This document shows, one piece after another, positions 24,701 to 39,700 of a stretch of DNA of 64,000 bases (position 1 is its first letter; each line of letters opens with the position of its first letter). The DNA comes from Galbula dea (taxonomy: Eukaryota; Chordata; Aves; Piciformes; Galbulidae): the NCBI GenBank assembly GCA_013399015.1, contig VWZX01000031.1, positions 62,001 to 126,000 of the forward strand, read 5' to 3'. The notes beneath the pieces were generated by a model. That model did no database searches. It saw only the letters and a list, made by a program, of their open reading frames with translations, and was not told the origin of the DNA. The position numbers and the translations under genes are program-made.

Positions 24701-27700
24701 GCTGTGAAAATTTTCCTCCTTACATCCAGTCTAAATCTCTTCTTTTAGTTTCAAACCCTCACCCTTTGGCCTGTCCCAACAGCTCCTGAGAAAAGTCTGT
24801 CCTCATCTTTCTTGGAGGCCCTTGAAGCACTGCAAGGCTGCAGTAAGGTCTCCCTGAAGCCTTCTCTTCTCCAGGCTGAACAACCCCAACTCTCTCAGCC
24901 TGGCCTCACAGCAGGTAGTTTCCAGCCCTCACATCATTGTTGTGGCCTCCTCTGGCCCTGCTCCCCCAGGTCCATGTCTGTGCTGTGCTGAGGACTCCAG
25001 AGCTGGCCCCAGCACTGCAGGGGAGGTCTCCCCAGAGCAGAGCAGAGGCACAATCCCCTCCCTGCCCTGCTGGGGATGCTGCTGAGGATGCAGCCCAGGA
25101 CAGAGTTGGCTTCTGGGCTGGGAGCACACACTGATGGGTCATGGCCAGCTTTGCACCCACCAGTACTTCCAGGTCCCTCCACAGAGCTACTCCCAATCAC
25201 ACCATCTCCTGCCTGTATTGATATCAAGCATCCCACCTCACATGGTTGCATCTACTTCCCCATCAGCTCCAGAGGTTATTCCTTCAGCTCTTTGCATCAT
25301 TAAATCTCCATCTCTCACTAAGCCACAGTTCTGTCCCCAAGCAGAGTGAACAGCCCCATTCCACCTGACCCCTTCAGCCCCCCTGCAAGCCCTCAGGCTT
25401 CAAACTCCACCAGTTTGCTGCAGATTCTAAATTACAGCTGAAAACCAAGCAGAAAACCTAACTAATGACAGGTTTAAGACCCTCCATCACCAGGCACTTC
25501 AATCTCCAGCTCTGCTTCCCTGGCAAACTCCCCACCCCCAACCCAGGACACCCACAAATGAGGATAGTTTAGTTGAAAGTAATTATTTGGAAAACCATCA
25601 AGGGAGGAGCAGGGATCTGTCAGCAGGTTAAGGGTGGTTCTGCCCTCACTCAGTGCCAGAGGGGACAGGAAAGGAAGGAAAAGGCAATGGGAAAAGGAGG
25701 AGGAAGAGGAAGGTTAGTGGAGGGGAAAAGCCAAATTAAGCCCTGCAACAAGCAAGGCACAAGATAAACAGCCAGAGGCAGACTGATGGAGCAGTAAAGA
25801 GTCTTCTATAAGGCTTTAATAAAAGTAAGTCATTTTTACTATCAATCTCTTAAAGCACCTCTCCTGTTTCTGTCCATCTCCAGCATGAGATCTGACCTCC
25901 AGGCTGGGCAGGAGGTGCTGGAGCATCACACAGAATCAGAGAATATCTTGAGTTGGAAGGGACCCCCAAGGATCATGGAGTTCAGCTCCTGTTTAAACAC
26001 AGGACAGCCCCAAAGTCACCCCATGTGTCTGAGAGCATTGGCCAGATGCTGCTGGAATTCCAGGAGAGTTGGTGCCATGACTGCATCCCTGGGGAGCCTG
26101 TTCCAGGGCTCCACCATCCTCTGAGTGAAGAACCTTTCCCTAAGATCTAACCTGCCCCTCTCCTGGCACAGATTCAGGCCATTCCTGTCACTGGTCACCA
26201 CTGAGAAGAGATCAGCACCAGTCAGGGGTCCTAAAACCAAGGAGCACCTCGAGCCCAGTGCATCTCCCAGAGCAAACAGGCACAGGGGGTCATGGTCAAG
26301 CAAGCAGAGCCCCCAGGTACCACCCAGACATGGTAGCCATGGCATCCTCATGGGAAGGATGAGCTCCCTTGCCTGGCCCTGCTCTCCTGCAGAGAGGAGC
26401 TGGACCCAGAATATATCAAGATACAGTTTTAAAGCTGTTAAGATTTAGTTTAAATAAGGAAACCCAATTGTATTTTCTTCCCAGGGGCTGGACCCTGCAA
26501 TGCTCCATGCTCACAGCATCCCACCTCAGAAGGCTGCATTCACCTGCCATCAACTCCAGAGCTGACTTCTTCAGGTCTTTGCATCATTAAATCCTCATCC
26601 CTCACTCCCAAGACTTTGGGGATGCCTCCAGCTGACAGCCACAAGCCCTTCCCTACAATTCAAGAGCTAAAAACCACTGGTTTTCCCCTTTTCCACATCT
26701 CCTGGCAATGGGAATTCCTCACAAGGCTCCAGACCTGCAAAAGCAGGATGAGCCAAGAAACTAGTGAGGAAAGAGCAAGCAGTGGCTGCAGACCCCAAAA
26801 GTGTCCCTTTCTGAGGGGACCTGGGTGTAGCCTGGCTGTCAGCAGCCACAGATGCCAAGCTTGATGCCAGATGGAGAATTTGGCATTGCCAGAGATGCTG
26901 CCAAGACCCAAGGGAAGCATGGAAAGCTGAGCTGCTGCCACCCCACTGCTGTGAACAGGGAGATGCCAGGCAGAGAGGCTGTCCCCATGCAGCCCTTGGC
27001 CAGGCTGGGGACAACAAACACAGCCATGGGAGAAGTCACATGTGGAGGAAGGAAAAGCTGTGAATCTTGGGTTTTCACCCCAAAAATACACACCTGAACC
27101 ACCTGCAGACTCCCTCAGCCCCAGGGTGGGTTGGGAGTGGCATGGGATTACCTCCCTTTCCCCCCAAGACTCAAGATGCTCAGAGCTACCCAGAGCCATT
27201 TGATGCCCCTGTCCCTGCTGTGCTGTTACAAAACCTCTTCCCCCTGCAGCAGCCAGGTTCCATGTCCCTTGTCCCCAGATACCACCTAGGGCCACACAGC
27301 ATCCTGCCTTGCCAGGCTGAGGACTGACACAGCTCATCACACCTCTGGGCACAAGGCAAGCCCAAAACAGTGCAGGACTTAACCCAGAAGAAGCCACATG
27401 ACCCAGTTCTGGGTTATGGGACTGAAGGGGGGGTTGGGGACACCAGGGACACCAGGGGGCTGAGCATGGCCCACTGGGGACCAGGACTCACCGTGAGGAA
27501 GGTCAGCTGTCAAGTGTGGCATCATATAGCTGCGGATGAGCTCCCACTCGAAGTCATCCTCCTCCCCCTGGCTGTACTCACACTGGTTCGGGTCACTGTC
27601 CTCCTCGAAGGTGCAGCCAGCTGTGGAGAGAGAGAGAGAGAGAGAGATCCATCAGCCCTCACTGATACCCCAAGGAGCAGCTGCTGCCTCCCCAAAAGCC

Positions 27701-30700
27701 CTGCTGGAATGCTGGGATGCTCCCCTGACATGTGGGGGGACCCCTGGGCAGGGGTATGCTCCTTGCTGCCAACCCCCACCTCTCCCATGCAGCTCCTCCA
27801 CCAGTGAAACGAGCTGGCAGGGCTCAGCCATGGAAGCAGGATGGAGCTTCAGGATGCAGCTCCCAGCTTTGCTTCCCAAGGGCTGGTCACCAAATGAGGA
27901 TTTTCTCTCAGGAAATAGATTGTGGTGGTCACACAAGGATTTGCAAAACTCCAGGGGCTCCTGCAAAAATCCTGCTTTGACCTCAGCCCTGCGTGTGGTC
28001 TGACCTTGACCTTTGGGGGGGCTTTGCCCATCGCCTGGCATGAGAGCAGCAGGTCTCAGCTGGGACCTCCTACAACCCACAGCAATCACACCCCTACAGA
28101 TGCACCACTAAAGCCTCTCCAGCTGCAGGCTGGCACCTCTGAGCCCTTTTATTTATCTGTGGGAGGTTTGGGGATGGTTTTTATCCTTTCCAAAGAGCAC
28201 ACACAAGAGCCCACACCACCTCCATGGCCTGCCAGGTGCTCAGCTGAGCACCCAGAATCAGAAGAGATGCCAAGAGACTACTTGACCCCCCTAAGGTGAC
28301 ACAGAGACAGCCCACTGGGATGCCAGCTAGCCCCCATCCCATATCCAGCACCACCTCCCACCTCCAGCCCCTCACAGAAACACAGAATCACAGGATGGCC
28401 CAGGTTGGAAGGGACCTCAAAGACCATCTAGTTCCCCCTTTAGGTACTGAAAGGCTGCTATAAGATCCCCTCAAAGCCTTCTCTTTTCTAGCCTGAACAA
28501 TCCCAACTCCTTTAGCCTATCGTCATAGGGGAGGTGCTCCAGTCCTTTATCATCCCACACTCAGCTTCTTCATCTTGCAACCAGCTCCTGCATCTCACAC
28601 CTAGACCCCTCATCCTGTATCCAGACCTCCTGTCCAGCCCTGCATCCTGCATCCAGACCCCCCACAACCACTCCTGCATCCAGTCCTGCTTCCAGCTCCC
28701 CATCCTACACCCAGCCCCACACCCAGCCCCTCCATTCTGCATCCAGTCCCACATCCTGCATACAGTTCCCTGTCAAACATCCAGCCCCATATCCCACATT
28801 GCCCTACATGCAGCCCCACACTGCACATTCAGACCTCCTCCTCAGCTCTGCACCTCACATCCAGCCCCCTAATCCCCCATCCAGCCTCATATCCCACATC
28901 CAGCCCCCTAATCCCGCATCCAGCCTCACATGCCACATGCAGCCCCACACCCAGCCCCCTAATCCTGCATCCATCCCAAATCCAACCCCAACATTTCACA
29001 CCCATCCCCCACAGCTCCACAACCCTCCCATCCCAGATCCAGCCCTGCTCTGGAGCTGCCTTTGCCCAGGGTTTGTTGTTCCATTAAATCCCAGGATTAC
29101 ATGGGACCAGGGCTCCAGTGCTAATTAACAGGAGCCCCTGGGCTGACGAGGGCAAAACCCTGAGCAAGCAGAACCAACAAAGGCAAACATCCCCTCCTGG
29201 GGCAGCAGGAGAGCAAAAACTGGGCCAGGGGATTATTCCTTCTGGCTTTTTTCCCTGTGTGATCCCCAAATTACATCAGGAATTCCCTCATCCCCAGGGA
29301 CTGGTCAGTTAATGGCCTCACCCCTGCCAGTACAGGTTGTGCCTCCCTGTGCTGAGGGATGCTCAGACATAGGATAATGGAATCATTATGGTTGGAAGAG
29401 GCCTCAAAGATCATCAAGTCCAACCTGTCACCACCATGGCACTAAACCAGGAATCCAAACACTGGAAAAAAGCCTGGAGGATACCAAGATAAAGGATGGT
29501 TCCCAAGTTTTCCACACAAAAGGACCTGTCTGGAGCTTCTTCTCCCCTTGAAGCTCAGGTGTTAAAGCACAAGGGTGCACCCCAGCTCCATCACCAAATT
29601 GGGGTTTTCCCCATTTCAGAACCACAAGACATTGGATTTTAAAGAACTAAAAAGCCAATTCTCTCCTCTTCCTATGCCTGGAGGCACTAATGCCTCACAG
29701 CTTGCTGCAACCCCTCCCAGCCCTGCCCACAGTGCCCCCACAGCCCTGTCCCTAGTCCTCACCACGAGAGATGCAGGAGTTTAAAGAGTGAAACTTGGCT
29801 GTGCTTTAGAATGGGGAGGAAGAAACCCAAACACAAACTTGCCAAAATCTTCCAGAAAGGAAAGGAAAAAAGAAGTAACTCCAAAGAAATGACTGTCAGA
29901 AAGCAAGTGCCAAGTGATTTAGAGAGTGTCTCTTTCCAAGAACTGCCAAAATGGGATATTTTGGGAGGAAAAAATTTGTTCTTAATGCTGGGGTGTTTTT
30001 TTGGGGTCTGAAAAACTAGAGTGGAGACAGTTTCAGGCTGGCAGAGCCTCATTTCCCAGGGCAAAGTGATTCCTTCACCCCAACAAGCTATTCCTGGATG
30101 CTAACGACGTCAGCAGAGACATCACCTCCTCCACCACCTGCATCCCACTGCCAACCAGTCCTGTGCCTCAGTTTCCCCACTGCTCCAGCACCCCAAGGCT
30201 AGATCCTCAGCCTCCTGCAAGATGATGTCCAGGCTCCAGAAGCTTACAAGACAATTAGGTGCAGTAGCTGCTTGCCTGGCAGAGGCACAGCTGCTCCAGC
30301 CCATCTGTCTCCCTCCTCCGACAGGTTTATTGCCATGGCTTTTCCCTGTGTGAACCTTTCCCTCCCATCCATCCCCTGCAACCTCAGCACAGAGCAGAGG
30401 CAGCTCCACCAGTAGCTTCATCTCCCCAACAAATCTGTCTGGAGTTTGTATACACAGAAGGGGAAAAAATAACAAGGGTTTAGCAGAACCTTGGTTTCCA
30501 TGAGCTATGAGAATGCTTTTGGTACCATCTGTCCTCACCTAAGGGTAGGGCTGGGGAGAAGCTCAACCTCCAGCTCCTCTCCCTTCCCCATCATGAGATT
30601 AGTAAGGGCATCAAAATTAACACCTGAGCAATTAAATGCTAATATTCCAGCTCCAGTGGCTTGTGAGTGCTCCAGCAGCCATGGAAAGTCAGATAAAAGT

Positions 30701-33700
30701 GGGATACAGGCAGAGCAGCTCCCAAAAAATGCAGGTTTCATCAACACAGTTGCAAAGAGGGCAAGGAGAGAGCAACCTGGATGGTTACAGCCTGTAACAG
30801 GGGCTGGGGGAGCCACCTGGGACTGCTCCAGGTCTGGATGAGTGCACCCTAAAAAACACCAGGTGGAAGGAAACAAGGATTCCCCCAGTTCCCAGCCCTG
30901 CACTGGCTCAAGGCCATGGTCACAGCAGCTCCAAGCAGTGAGATGAGTGCAGGAGGTGTGAGCTGAACATGAAAGTGGCTAAAAATACTGCTGCAGATTG
31001 GCAGAGAAAAGGAGGCTCAGGGGAGACCTTCTCACTCTCTACAGCTCCCTGAAAAGAAGCTGGAGTGAGGTGGGGGTTGGTCTCTTCTCCCAAGGAACAA
31101 GTGATAGGACAAGAGGAAACAGCCTCAGGTTGTGCCAGAGCAGGTTTAGGTTGGACATTAGGAAAATTGTCTTCTTTAGGGTTGTGAAGCCCTGGCCCAG
31201 GCTGCCCAGGGCAGTGGTGGAGTCATCATCCCTGGAAGGGTTTAAAAGCCATGGAGATGTAGTGCTGAGGGCCATGGTTTAGTGGTGACCTGGCAGTGCT
31301 GGTGAACAGTTGCACCTGATGATCTTAAAGATCTCTCCCAACCAAAACAATTCTGTGATTCTCTCCTCTGATTCCATGCTCTGCTCCCAGGGGCTGGATG
31401 CATCCCAGACAATGCCTGAACAGCCCAAAGCAGCCTCAAAGCCAAAGCCAGAGCCTCCCAACACACCACAGGCATCCCAGGGCAAAAATGCCAAGTTCCC
31501 TGGTACCCTGTTAAACATCACACCCAAAACCCACGTGGCACTGTGGCATGCCCAGACAGAGGGGAGAAGAGAGATGAGGGCTAACATGGGGGTGCAGTGC
31601 CAGAGGGACCAAAAACTACAAAAACAAAGAGAAAAAAAGGTGGCTTGGAGAACTTGCCAGGGAGACAGGTACCAGTGCTGCTCAGTATCCTATCTGGGTA
31701 CCACTGCCACCCAGCATCCCCACTGCAGGTGCTGCTGCCACCTCTGTGGCACCACAGCATGCCCAGGCAGAAGGGACAAGAGCTAACAGGGGAGTTAAAC
31801 ACCAGATGGACCAATTCTGTTTAAAAGAAAGTAAAAATAGAGGTGGTTTTAGGGGTTTGCAAGGGAGATAAGTACCAGCACTGCTCAGCATCCCCTCTCC
31901 TGGGTACCACCCAGCATCCCCTCCTGGGTACCACTGAGGCTCCTGGGCATGCCCAGGCAGAGAGGTGAGCACTAATGTGGTTAAACACCAGATAGACCAT
32001 TCTCTTTTAAAACAAGAAAGAAAGGGAAGAGGTGGCTTAATTGATTCATCAGGGAGATGACTATCAGTACTCCTCAGCATCCCCTGGGTACCAGTGCCAC
32101 CCAGCAACCTCTGGGTACCACTGCCACGCAAGCATCTCCCTCCCCAGGGCTGGAAAACAGGAAAACGAGGGAAGGGGGAGAGAAGCAATGAAGAACTTGC
32201 AAAGAAGAGGAAGGAAAAGAAAGAGCAAGCAAGCAAATACAATGGCTGGCATCTCATTACATCTCCATGGCCACCGAGGAAGGTGGCTGCCTGCCCACCA
32301 GCCCGCCCGGCACTCTTTCATCCTCTGCTGTCTGTGCTCCTCTCGCTTCAAAGTTAATTATACACTTCAACCTTTTCTGTTTAACCTCCTGCACCATGGG
32401 ACATGCTCCACAGGCTTCTCTTTTATTTATTGAGCAGCCTTGAAAAGGCTCCTGAGTTAAAGGGTGACCTGGCACCATCCTGGCTGGGATGGCGTGCTCC
32501 TGTACCCCACGGGGGGGGGAATGACCCAGCTCAGCCCCTGTGGGACATCAGCTGATGAGGAAGCTACACCAGTAACATACCAAAAAGTAGAAAGGCTTTG
32601 GAAGAAAAGGGTTTATTCCCCAAACCTCAGCAAGCATGGGCTCCCCAGAGCTAGGATATTCAGAGTGGGAGTCCAGGACTCCCACTGCAGGACAAAGCAA
32701 AGCCAACTGACAGAGAAAAGCCTTAGCTAGGACAGGATTAGCCCCATGGATGTCTCTGGGGTGCACATTTTGGGAGCACAAGTCACCAGCCCCCCATGCC
32801 ACATGCTGCAGGCAACAGTCAGGAAAGCTAAAAGAGGTGAACTTTCAGAGTCAGCATTAATTTTTCATCCCTGTTTTCTTTTCTTGTTTGTTTGGGGGTT
32901 TTCTTCTCCCCAGCAGCTCCTGTCCCATGTCCCAGGTAATTACCAGCAGGAACTCAGAAGGATTTGGGCACCCATAGAACATTTTTGTCCTTGGAGCCAA
33001 ATGGTTGCAAGCAAACACTTCACACAACACAACAAGGCTAACAACCCACCCCCAACATCATCCAAACTAAAAGAGGTAGATTAGATTAGATCTAATGAAG
33101 CCATTTTTTCCACTGAGGGTGGTAAGACCCTGACCCAGGCTGCCCAGAGAGGTGGGAGATGTCCCATCCCAGGAACCATTCCAGCTCAGGTTGTTTGGGG
33201 CTGTGAGCAACCTGCTCCAGTTGCAGATGTCCCTGCTGACTGCAGAGGGGTTGGACTAGATGACCTTGAAAGGTCCCTTCCAGCCCAAACGATTCTATGA
33301 TTAACAGATACAGGATCAGAAACCCCATTTCCATCTGTGGGAGCTCAGACTCCTTGGGGGATGATGCTCCAGGGACCCAGGACTCAGAGGGATGCAGCAC
33401 CAAGGAATCCAACTCAGCAGGAAAACCCAGACCCAGTGTGTCCTGCACCAGCAGCACCCACCCATCTCACACTGATGAAGACCCCACCACACAGAGCACC
33501 CCAACAGCTCCATGGCCAACCCCAGCTAAGCCCCAACACCCTGGGGATTGGTCCCAACAGTGAGAACACCTCTTCTAGCTCAGGCTAAAGGGAGTTAAAT
33601 CCTCCCTTAGGTGCACTTTGCCCACTCAAAGGGCCTGGGGCACAAGAACAATAGGCACCTGCAGATGTCTTTGGGCATGACACACCAGAGATGACCATAA

Positions 33701-36700
33701 ACTCCCTCCCTGCTCCTCAGTGCTCCCCACCCCTGTGAAACAGAAAATAGCTCTCATTTCCTACCCCCAGTAAAAGCTGATTAGAAGAATATGGAAAGCA
33801 GCTCCATTAAAATTCTCCCTAGTAGTTTGTTTTCCTTCTCCAAATCATTTTAAATATTGCATTTAATAGAAAAAGAATTTGCTCAGCTGTAAGAAACATC
33901 AATTTGCAACTTGAAGCCTTGTATATTAGCCAGAGAAGCTAATGTGTAAACATTAGCAGCTCCAATAAGGCATGGGGTTTGGCCAATGCAATTCCAGAGA
34001 GAGAGCAGCCAGATATTAAGACAGAGGATTTGCATAATAAGTCACTTATTCCTGATAACCTCAGTGTTTGGAAAGCACAGGACTACAAGAACAATATCCA
34101 GCTACTAGCAACTACAGAAGGCATAAATCTCCCTTTTATTTTTTTGGCCTCTTAAAGACTCTTGATGGTTTCTCCCTGCAGGTCCCCACAGAGGTGTTAA
34201 AGCTCCCATGGGAGGTGTTTAGACCCAGCTCTGGCCCTAGGAGCCTCCAAGAAACCCCCAGCACAGGGATAAGGGGGAATTAGGAATGTGGAATCATTAC
34301 AGGTATCAGCAAAGCTGAGGAGAGGAAAAACACCTGAGAAAACACAGCTGAGAAGGGTTTGCAATGCCAGGGGTCAGCCTGTGCATGGGCAAGGCCCATG
34401 GGCACTGGGCAACACCTTAGCACACAACTGCTTTGCTGAGAGACCTTCAGGATTGTCCAGTCCAACTGTCAACCAGCACTGCCAGGTCACCACTAAACCA
34501 TGGCCCTCAGCACCACAGCTCCATGGCTTTTGAACCCCTCCAGGGATGGTGACTCCACCACTGCCCTGGGCAGCATGGGCCAGGGCTTCACAACCCTTTT
34601 GAGGAAGAAAATTGTTCCTAATATCCAACCTAAACCTGCTCTGGCACAACTTGAGGATGTTTCCTCTTCTCATCATCTGTCACCTGGCAGAAGAGACCAA
34701 CCCCCACATGGCTCCAGCCTCCTCTCAGGGAGTTGAAGAGAGAGTGAGGTCTCCCCTGAGCCTCCTCTTCTCCAGGCTAACCAAGCCCAGTTCCCTCAGC
34801 TGCTCCTCACAACACTTGTGCTCCAGACCCTTCCCCACCTTCCTTGCCCTTCTCTGGCCACACTCCAGCACCTCCATGTCCTTCTTGGAGTGAGGAGCCC
34901 AAAACTGACCCCAGGATTCAAAATCTAAAAGCAAAAGGGGAATAATGTTGCCCATCCAAGTCCTTCCTTTGGGTACCTCCAGTTGCAAACTCTAGCTCCC
35001 CTTCCCTCCCACCCCCAGAGCAGCTCCTGGGGGACCAGCATCACCAGGCCCATGGTGCTGCATCACCTCAATGCAGGTGCAACCACTGCCACTCCTTGGC
35101 TATCTTGCAATGATGCTGTGGGGCACAAGCCAGGAGGTTCCACCCCCAGACCTATATGTATTTAACACCCCATCCAAGGGCTATCCCTGCCCAGTGCTTG
35201 GATCCAGCCAACACTGCTCCCAGGGGAAGGACCAGCATCCTTCCACCACTATTTATACACAGGTCGAGACAGGTCCTGCAGCACAGGAACACCCTCAAGC
35301 TGCAACACTAACCTGCAACACAACTGCTTTAATAATGAACCACCACTTAATTAACATAGACAGGGCTGCCTCTTCCACTCCAAAGGAAGAAAAACAAGGC
35401 AGACCCTTGGAAACCTCTGTCCTGCCACTATTGATTGCTGACTGTGCAATTACAGCTCCTGGACTATGGAGCCTGGCACCTCAAGGGGAAAAAGATGAAA
35501 AGAAATTGAAATGAAAAGAGGGGGGAGAAGCTTATTTCTCCCCCTGGCTCCTTTATTACAACCAGGTGCCCATGGCCCTGCTGAAGGTAATCCTCTCCAA
35601 CATACTCATGGACCCAGAGAGACCAAGGCTGTCAGCTCTGAGGGTGAAACACTGCTTTTGGGGAACCCCCAAGGACATGGAGATGTTCCCTTGGCAAAAG
35701 CTCAGGCATGGAAAGCAGCTGCCCCAGGACACAGCAGCAGCATCACCACAGCCCCAGAGGGGATTCCAACACCAAAACCCAAGTTTTTCCAAACCAACCT
35801 CTTGTGCAGGGAATAAAGATGAGGAAAACCTCAACCCTCACCCCAGAGCCTCTCCCAGTGATGGATGTGGGAGCCAAGGATGCCAGTGGGCTAATCCTCT
35901 GGTGATGGAGCATGTGCCAGTGCTGATGGCCTCAGGGACACAGCTCAGCTGAGTTATTTATGGCCTTTCAAGGCAGAGAACAGAGCCACTAGAATTGCCC
36001 AAGAGCCCTTGAGAAGTAAAAGCAGCTGGCAACAGGGCTGCATGGTGCCCACTGTGCCCAACATCTGCTCCCAGCCCTCAGGAAAAGAGTGGGAGGAAGA
36101 GGAGCAAGGAGGAGGAGCAGGGCAGAGCAGGAGCATGGCTCAGTGCAATGTAAAATCCAGGCTGATGTTGTCCTCCTCCTCCTGCTACACCAAGAGAGGC
36201 AGGAAAAGCAACATGGAAAGAGTGACCCCGAGGTTTACCAGTGACAAAGTGGCTAATGTGGGCAAAGCCATCAGCTACCAGCGCCAGAGACCTTTGCTGT
36301 TAAATGGGGGGTGGACAGCATGGGCTGGGAGGTGAAAGGCACCACCAGAAGCCCCCTGGGGAGAATACAAAGGAGCCCCAAGCCCAGGGGGACCATGTCA
36401 CACCAGAGAAAGTCAGGCATCCTTTGGCCAGTCAAAGGTGGGGATACAGCTAACCTAGCCCCAAAAACCCAGCAGACAACATGGTTTTACCAGTCCCCTC
36501 GTTGGGCTCAGTCACCCATGGTCCATACTGGCCTGAGCACCCATCCAGCCCTGAGGCTAAGGTGAAAACCAGCAGCTCCAAGAAACCCACCTCAGGGTCT
36601 CCACCAGCCCCCCAGTGCCAGCCAGTGCTTGAAATCTCTTTAACCACCTGTGCCCCTCAGGCCCCCTGGGTGCAGGCATTAGGTGCAAGAGCAGCCAGCA

Positions 36701-39700
36701 CTTGTAGACAGCATGTTGTAAATCCAGAGCCACAGGAGCCCACAGATGCCTTTCCTCAACAGCTTATTTATTGCTTTTAATACCTCCCCTCCATCCCTGG
36801 CAGCACCAGCTGTGAACCTGGGTTTGCTCTGCAAATGGCCAAAAAAACATTACTTTCCTTTGGACTTTGTTTTCCCCCTAGAAAGCTGCTCCAAATCCTT
36901 CCCCACTCCCTTTTATTTTCATAGGGCCTATAAAAAACTCAGCTGAGCAGCAGGCAGGTGCTGACCTCCTGCCCCTCTCCAGGAGCACTGCAGTGCTGAG
37001 ACCTGGCAGGCTCAGTGCATGGAATCACTGGGCTCAAATCCACATCCCTAACAGCAAACCCCTGAGTGTGGTTGCACCAGATAAACTCATGGCCAATAGC
37101 TGAGGTGCAGGATGGATTCATGAACGGTGCTGGCAGCTGAAAGGGCACCTGGTACATCAAGAAGCACTTGGTCAATGCTCTCAGACACATGGGGTGACTT
37201 TGGGGTTGTCCTGTGCCTAAATAGGAGCTGGACTTGATGATCCTTGTGGGTCCCTTTCAACTCAGGATATTCTGTGATCTGCCTATTGCACATCCCCACT
37301 CCTTCCTTCCCTCCTCCCCAACCCAAGACCCCTGGTCTCACCCTGCCAGACTGCCCCCACCCTTCCAGGCAGGGATTTTCAGCAAGTCCCAGGGATGCAG
37401 CACCCACCCACACCACATCCCCTGTAGGAAGGCTCAGGACCCTCCCTCCAGCTCCAGGGAAAGGAAAATGGCTGTTGAGCAGCAGGGAACTTGCCTGCAG
37501 CATCCTCTTCAGTCCCCCCCAAAATCACCCCACCACAGCAGCTCTCAGCACAGAGGACCCCACTCCTCTAACCCTCCCCACTGCCACCACTCCACCAGTT
37601 CAAAGCCCCAAAGGCTCATTCCTGGTAGGTTTTGCCCCTGCAGACTGGGATGCAATCACTGCCTCACCCCCATCCCAGCACAAGCATTTCCCACCTCCCA
37701 TCCCACAGCCACCCATGATGGGGTTTCCCACTCCTCCTTGTTAGGATCCTACCTGCAGCCCTGGCTCTGGGCAGACAAGTTTGACCAAGGCACTGTGCTC
37801 CTACCCTGCCAGGTCCCAGAGCTGCCCCATCCCCACAGCAGGGCTGACCTGCAGCACCCTCAGTCCTTGCACTGAAAACTCAGGGATTGCACTGATGATG
37901 CAGCAACAAGTGAAACATCTGGTGGAGCACATGGGTGGTCTGGGAAGAGACCCTGCAGCAGTGCTCAACTGCCACACAGCATCATGCAACCCTCCAGGAG
38001 CACCCTGTAACCTCACAAAAGTCTTCTGTAAGCCTCCCTGCACAACATCCTGCCCCAACTGCCATCCCCAACCAGCTGTAGCCACCAGACACAGCCCAAG
38101 CAGGACAGCCCAGCCATCCCATGGGCAGAAGGGCAGGAGATTGCCCTTTGCACTGAGAAATGCTGCTCAGGGCCAGGAGCAGCAGCTCCCCAGACAGGTA
38201 CCTGGCTGAGATACTAAGTAAAAAGTTCAGCTAATGAGAAAAGAAAGAGCCCAATGCAGAGATGTGCTGGGTTAGGTTGATATGGTTATAAAGCAAGGAA
38301 AATCAGCTGACTGCTGGCTGCAGAAAATCAATGGGATGCTATCATGCAGCAGACAGCTGAAAACACAGCAAAAACTAAGCAGAAATAGGAGAGTCCTTGG
38401 GAAAAGACCCAGCTGGGCAGAGGCCAAACCTGCACCACATCTCCATCCCCATGGGGAGAGGCCAGAGCCTGCCCTGGCACTAGTGCAGGGGGGGACCTCA
38501 AAAGTCACCCCTGAGCTGCTCCTTCCCCAAAATCCCACTGAAAAGCTCAAGCATCCACCTCCATCAGGTGTGGAGGCAGTTGCCCCATTGCCACCAAAGC
38601 ACAGAACAGGACATCCCAGCAGGGACTTGGAGGTGCTGTGAGGGTGAGCAAGGATCACCCACCTCTGCTGATTCAATTAGCCAATTGCAGCATCTAGTGA
38701 TTATATGGGAAAAGCATTTATTCTGCTAATCACAGAGGGTATTAACATGCCTCTGCTGACAGGCAGGGATGTGCTGTCCAGAGGTTAGGAGCTTTGCCTA
38801 ATGCAGGACCTGCCACTTCAAGGGTGTGTGGGGCTGCCCTGCTCCATGAGACATCCTTGTTCCTACCCATGGGCTGCCAGAAGCAGAGGAAGGGCTTCAC
38901 AGGAGACACCATCCTTGGGTGGATCTGCTGGACTTGCTGCCCTGCATGCTGAACTCTTCACCATCACAGCTCAAGATCTGGGGGGAATTGAGGCACTGGA
39001 GCCAAGCAGCAAGGTTAAGGGAGTAAGCTGCACCCCTAGAAGACCTACAGAGCATCCCCAAAAACACAGCAGCTCCATGGACACCTCCTAATCCATCCAA
39101 GGAAACGTAAGTTTGTCCATAGTTCATCCCTCTCCATGCCTTCAACTCCACAAACAAGTAGCTGTGATGCTCCATCCTCTTCAGCCCATCAGAGAAAAAG
39201 CCACTGCCACCATCTCCTGTCAGACAGGAAGAAGACCCCCCAAGCAGCACCCCAAAAATGAGCTTCCACCCCACTGGGGGAGGGCTGGGCTGCAGCAGAA
39301 GCATCTCATCTCCTCTTCCAGAGCAGCCACCACTCACCTCCGGGTGACATCTTCCTCCTGGTGACCCATCCAGCAGTTGATGGTCAATTGCTGGGTGAAG
39401 CATGCTGGACCAGAGCAGCTCTTGCTCCTCCAGGCTTGGCTAATTGGGCTAATTAAGGCTGCAGGTCTCCAGTACACCAGTCTCAAACACCCAGGGGCTG
39501 ACACCGATCATCTCCTTCAGAGCAGCCATGGGGACAGTGGCCTCATTAAGATGCATCAGGTCATGTCCATCTCCTGGTTCCATCCTGGGAGAGCTCAAAG
39601 CATCTCCAGTCAGCCACTGCATCCCAGCCACCATGCTGATCAACTTAACGATGTCAGGAAAGGTCTGAGCCACACGGAGGGGCCAGAAAGTCAAAGCCAT

